The position numbers and the translations under genes were made by a program. DNA of 50,215 nucleotides from the NCBI RefSeq assembly GCF_023502345.1, contig NZ_JAMFLX010000029.1:1-50215 (forward strand), in the 5' to 3' direction. The notes beneath the pieces are model-generated. The model was not told where the DNA came from. It saw only the letters and a list, made by a program, of their open reading frames with translations, and did not search any database. Numbering within the stretch: position 1 is the first letter of the stretch; each line of letters opens with the position of its first letter. Origin of the DNA: Parendozoicomonas callyspongiae (GTDB lineage Bacteria; Pseudomonadota; Gammaproteobacteria; Pseudomonadales; Endozoicomonadaceae). Of the stretch, positions 46,885 to 50,215 are shown piece by piece.

Positions 46885-48798
46885 ATGGCTGCAATCATAG
46901 GAAATTCACTGCTTGTGCTGGCTGCTATCGCCAGTCTTGTACTGGTGCTGCAGCCGGTTGTTATCCATCGGATGCACTGGCAGAACAGCAGCTCCTTTAC
47001 AGCGTCATTGGCCCTGATTCATTTTCTGGGCCTGGTTGCTGCCCTTGCCGTGCTTCTCTACAGCATGGTGACGCTGGATCTCTCTCTCTTGTACGTGGAA
47101 GAACACAACAGTGCTCGTCTTCCCATGCTTTACAGAGTCACGGGCACCTGGGGAGGACATGAAGGATCACTTTTACTGTGGATCACCATCTTCTCCGGCT
47201 GGAGCCTGTATTTCTGGTTCACCAGTAAAAGGCTTGATCTTCGGCTCAGAGTCACAACCCTGGCAATTTCAGCATTGATCAGTCTGGCCTTTCTATTTCT
47301 TCTGGCGCTCAAACCTCCTTTTGCCACAACTGAGGTAATTTCTGAAGATGGCCGCGGGTTGAACCCATTACTGCAGGATGTGGGGCTGGCCATTCATCCA
47401 CCAGCTCTATATTGCGGCTATGGCGGAATAAGCATTGTCTTCTCACTGATTATGGCTGCTCTCTGGCTCAAGCTTCCTTTGAAAAACTGGTACAGAGAAA
47501 CCAGGAACAAAACCCTGACTGCCTGGGGCTGGTTAACTCTCGGGATTGCTCTGGGAAGCTGGTGGGCTTACAGGGAACTTGGCTGGGGAGGATGGTGGTT
47601 CTGGGATCCGGTTGAGAATGCATCACTGATGCCATGGCTGGCTCTGACGGCCCTGCTCCACGCACTGATTCTCAGCAAACGAAACCTGCAGGCGGGAAAA
47701 GCTATAGTCAGCCTGATTGTGCTGTCACAGATGATGATGATTATCGGAATGTTTATTGTTCGTTCCGGTATTCTGTCTTCCGTGCACTCTTTTACCAGTG
47801 CTCCGTCTCTTGGAATTTCAATTATTACTTTTGTTCTGGCTGTCGCCGCAGGTGGATACCTGTCTTTAGTCGTCAGACCGCCAGTCGAACATAATGCAAC
47901 GGCCAGCTATCAACGGCCCGACTTTATCATTATCTCCGTAATTCTGGTTCTTGTTCTGGCCTGCCTTACGGTTTTGCTGGGCACCATGTACCCACTTATT
48001 CTTAGCGCACTGGATATTGGAAAAATTTCTGTTGGCCCGGCTTATTTCAATACCTTTATTGTTCCAATGGTTCTTGCCCTCGGCTGTCTTCTGATATTCA
48101 ACAACTTCATCCGAGGCATGAAAGAGTTACCTTTCTGGGTTCTGGCAGCAGCGACTGTCGCCACTCTGGTTTCTATCTCAGTTATTGGCAGTATTGATTA
48201 TCTTGCTATCAGTTCACTGTCAGTAGCGTTCCTGGTTTTTGCTTCCGGCCTCAGGGAAATGTTCAAAACCGGGTATCGAAACAGTCAACTGGCTCACCTT
48301 GGTCTGGCTCTTGCCATAGCAGGAGGCACCCTGACAGAAAGAGGCAGCCTGATTTCTGAAACAAGACTCTGGGCTGATGATCAGACCGAGCTTGGCAGTT
48401 TCATCTTTGAGTTTTCTGGAACGACCCCGGTCATGGGTCCGAACTATGTCGCCGACCTTGGTTTTTTCAATGTGACCAGAAACAACCAGTCCATCGCCTC
48501 TATTCATCCAGAGAAACGCTTCTTTCCCTATTTCGGGCAGGTGCTGGCTGAAACTGACCAGCATTCCATGCTTCAACAGGATTTCTACATTGCCCTAGGT
48601 GAACCGTTTGGTGATGGTTCCTGGGCAGTTCGTCTGAAAGTCATCCCCTACATCAGCCTGCTTTGGCTGGGGGCATTTTTTATGGTTATTGCCTGCTTCC
48701 ACTTTTCTCAACGTATCGTGGGCACAATAAAGATGCTGCTCTCCAATATTCAGCATCTGTTCAGCCCAGGTCATAACAGGTCAGGAGAACGTGTATGA
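46885..48798 (+). CDS. nrfE2: CcmF/NrfE-type haem lyase, copy 2
   Basis: The third CcmF-family protein of the window, 637 residues, and the counterpart of copy 1. It has WGGHEGSLLLW (about 90-100) and GWGGWWFWDPVENASLMPWL (about 236-255), and the C-terminal part keeps FEFSGTTPVMGPNYVADLGF as in copy 1 (FEFSGTTPVIGPNYFSDFGF). The WWD motif has DPVEN here and in CcmF, against DPAEN in copy 1. It begins 32 bases after nrfH2 and overlaps nrfA2 by 4 bases. Confidence 0.9.
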   Translation: MAAIIGNSLLVLAAIASLVLVLQPVVIHRMHWQNSSSFTASLALIHFLGLVAALAVLLYSMVTLDLSLLYVEEHNSARLPMLYRVTGTWGGHEGSLLLWITIFSGWSLYFWFTSKRLDLRLRVTTLAISALISLAFLFLLALKPPFATTEVISEDGRGLNPLLQDVGLAIHPPALYCGYGGISIVFSLIMAALWLKLPLKNWYRETRNKTLTAWGWLTLGIALGSWWAYRELGWGGWWFWDPVENASLMPWLALTALLHALILSKRNLQAGKAIVSLIVLSQMMMIIGMFIVRSGILSSVHSFTSAPSLGISIITFVLAVAAGGYLSLVVRPPVEHNATASYQRPDFIIISVILVLVLACLTVLLGTMYPLILSALDIGKISVGPAYFNTFIVPMVLALGCLLIFNNFIRGMKELPFWVLAAATVATLVSISVIGSIDYLAISSLSVAFLVFASGLREMFKTGYRNSQLAHLGLALAIAGGTLTERGSLISETRLWADDQTELGSFIFEFSGTTPVMGPNYVADLGFFNVTRNNQSIASIHPEKRFFPYFGQVLAETDQHSMLQQDFYIALGEPFGDGSWAVRLKVIPYISLLWLGAFFMVIACFHFSQRIVGTIKMLLSNIQHLFSPGHNRSGERV

Positions 48799-50195
48799 AC
48801 CACTGTCGAGCGCTAATACCAGGAGTTATGGCCACGCTTCTGACCTCATCTACGGTCAGTGCCGAGATAGGTCCTCTGGAAGCCCGAAACCGAATGTTCG
48901 AAGATGAGTTCCCGCGCCAGTACGAAACCTGGAAGCAGACGGCCGAGATGGATTTCAAAAGCAAACACCTTGGCAATGTTATGGAAGATGCCCTTGAGTC
49001 CGATCCACGCTTAGTCGTGCTTTGGGCAGGTTATGGATTCTCCAAGGATTACAACGCCCCCCGCGGGCATATGCATGCGGTTACCGACGTGCGTAACACC
49101 CTGCGCACCGGTGCCCCGATGAAACCAACAGATGGCCCGATGCCCAATGCCTGCTGGACTTGTAAAAGCACCGACGACACCCGTCTTCTGGCAAAAGAGG
49201 GAAACAATTTTTTCAAAGGAAAGTGGTTCAGTAAAGGCAGCGAGATTGTTAACCCAATCGGTTGTATTGACTGCCACGATCCCGGTAAGGATATGACGCT
49301 GCGGGCCGGTCGCCCTCATCTGTATGAAGCTCTGAAGGCTTCAGGGCAAGATCCGAGTAAACTGACACAGCATGACTGGCGAACCATGGTTTGTGCCCAA
49401 TGCCATGTTGAATACTACTTTGCTGGAAAAGATAAAATCGTCACCCTGCCCTGGGATAACGGCACTCTGGCTGAAGAGGTTGAAGTTTATTACGACAACA
49501 GAAATTTCAAAGACTGGACTCATAAACTGTCCAAAGCTCCCATGCTGAAAGCCCAGCACCCAGGTTACGAGATGTGGAAGGAAGGTGTGCACGGGCGCAA
49601 TAATGTCTCCTGTGCTGCCTGTCATATGCCCCAACGGCGGGACAAAGGAGTTACCTTTACCGACCACAGGGTGGTCAGTCCATTAAGAGATATCCAGGCT
49701 TCCTGTAAAACCTGCCACAGCCAGAGCGAGAAGTACCTGCTTGAAGTAACCTACGCTCGCCAGGATCAGGTCAAACAGTTGAGAATCAAGACCGAAGACA
49801 TGCTGGTACGTGCCCATGTTGAAGCGAAAGCAGCCTGGGATGCAGGAGCCAGCGACAAAGAGATGGAAAAAGTGCTGATGCTTATCCGCCATGCCCAGTG
49901 GCGCTGGGATTATGCGGTTGCTTCCCATGGCGCGTCTTTCCACGCTCCAGAAGAAGTGCTGCGGGTTCTGGGATCATCTCTTGATCAGTCAGGTAAAGCA
50001 CGTACTGAACTGGCACGGATTCTGGCACGTTATGGCATAACCAAAGAAATTCCAATGCCTGATATCACTACCAAAGAGAAGGCGCAGGCTTATATCGGAC
50101 TGGATATGGAGAAACTGAAAGCTGATAAGGAGAAATTCAAGAAAGAGATTCTGCCTAAGTGGGATGCTGAAGCAAAAGCGAAAGGATTACTGTAA
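48795..50195 (+). CDS. nrfA2: Cytochrome c nitrite reductase NrfA, copy 2
   Basis: A complete second NrfA of 466 residues. All haem sites are intact: CWTCK at Cys120-Lys124 and CxxCH at Cys157, Cys200, Cys273 and Cys304. CAQCHVEYYF carries the active-site Tyr. The signal peptide (cleavage near VSA, residue 23) is less canonical but present. AGGAG lies 8 bases before the ATG. Codon use is more relaxed than in copy 1, with AAA and AAG both used for Lys. There is no sign of decay, so both reductases are likely functional. The window ends 20 bases after the stop, so the terminator is not visible. Confidence 0.96.
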   Translation: MNHCRALIPGVMATLLTSSTVSAEIGPLEARNRMFEDEFPRQYETWKQTAEMDFKSKHLGNVMEDALESDPRLVVLWAGYGFSKDYNAPRGHMHAVTDVRNTLRTGAPMKPTDGPMPNACWTCKSTDDTRLLAKEGNNFFKGKWFSKGSEIVNPIGCIDCHDPGKDMTLRAGRPHLYEALKASGQDPSKLTQHDWRTMVCAQCHVEYYFAGKDKIVTLPWDNGTLAEEVEVYYDNRNFKDWTHKLSKAPMLKAQHPGYEMWKEGVHGRNNVSCAACHMPQRRDKGVTFTDHRVVSPLRDIQASCKTCHSQSEKYLLEVTYARQDQVKQLRIKTEDMLVRAHVEAKAAWDAGASDKEMEKVLMLIRHAQWRWDYAVASHGASFHAPEEVLRVLGSSLDQSGKARTELARILARYGITKEIPMPDITTKEKAQAYIGLDMEKLKADKEKFKKEILPKWDAEAKAKGLL

Positions 50196-50215
50196 TCAAA
50201 TCAGTTTGCTTTAAC

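Noticed and set aside
46885-48798. Second and third CcmF-type genes as fragments of one duplicated ccm operon
   Set aside because: They are flanked by nrfH and nrfA in both cases and are full length, so they belong to nrf operons as NrfE-type genes.

Overview
The window is chromosomal DNA from a gammaproteobacterium. Several conserved gene neighbourhoods point there: thrS-infC-rpmI-rplT, pheS-pheT, smc-zipA-ligA, a complete ccmABCDEFGHI operon, and single genes whose closest relatives I know from this class (mnmH, yheU, trmO, smrA). Large lineage-specific proteins, one with eukaryote-like basic motifs, lie among the housekeeping genes. Together with anaerobic nitrite respiration this suggests a marine, host-associated member of the Oceanospirillales, perhaps Endozoicomonas-like. 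That placement is inference and the sequence does not prove it.

Layout. 1-1,240: an AT-rich orphan ORF whose ribosome binding site comes from a 7-bp tandem repeat. 1,260-4,850: pheT and pheS (minus strand), with a possible phenylalanine-rich leader. 4,970-11,110: a block that separates pheST from its usual upstream neighbours, holding a tyrosine phosphatase, smrA, a Na/phosphate symporter with a small coiled-coil partner, a broken glycine-zipper ORF and a secreted protein built from two tandem copies of an unknown domain. 11,200-14,500: rplT, rpmI, infC (ATC start) and thrS (minus strand); the thrS leader carries two hairpins that copy the anticodon arm of tRNA-Thr(GGU). 14,700-15,650: an RbsB-like sugar-binding protein gene with one frameshift. 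15,900-20,150: an unknown secreted protein, mnmH and a PatB/MalY-type C-S lyase. 20,190-23,430: a 1,077-residue protein with a Ser/Thr-rich linker and two basic, nuclear-localisation-like clusters. 23,700-28,270: trmO, yheU, a NagB-like deaminase with a signal peptide, a lipoprotein lytic transglycosylase and ligA. 28,360-33,333: zipA and smc.

33,800-50,195 is one functional unit for cytochrome c nitrite reduction. The ccmA-to-ccmI operon (minus strand) attaches haem to c-type cytochromes. It diverges from a three-gene nrf operon: a tetrahaem NapC/NrfH quinol dehydrogenase, a CcmF/NrfE haem lyase and the pentahaem nitrite reductase NrfA. The 630-bp divergent region has a perfect FNR box placed for class II activation and NarL/NarP-type heptamers, one pair in the classic 7-2-7 arrangement. 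The same three-gene operon then occurs a second time, with a second ccmE in convergent orientation between the copies. I see no FNR or NarL-type site upstream of the second copy, so the two nitrite reductases may be expressed under different conditions.

I saw no tRNA or rRNA genes, insertion sequences, CRISPR arrays or phage genes.
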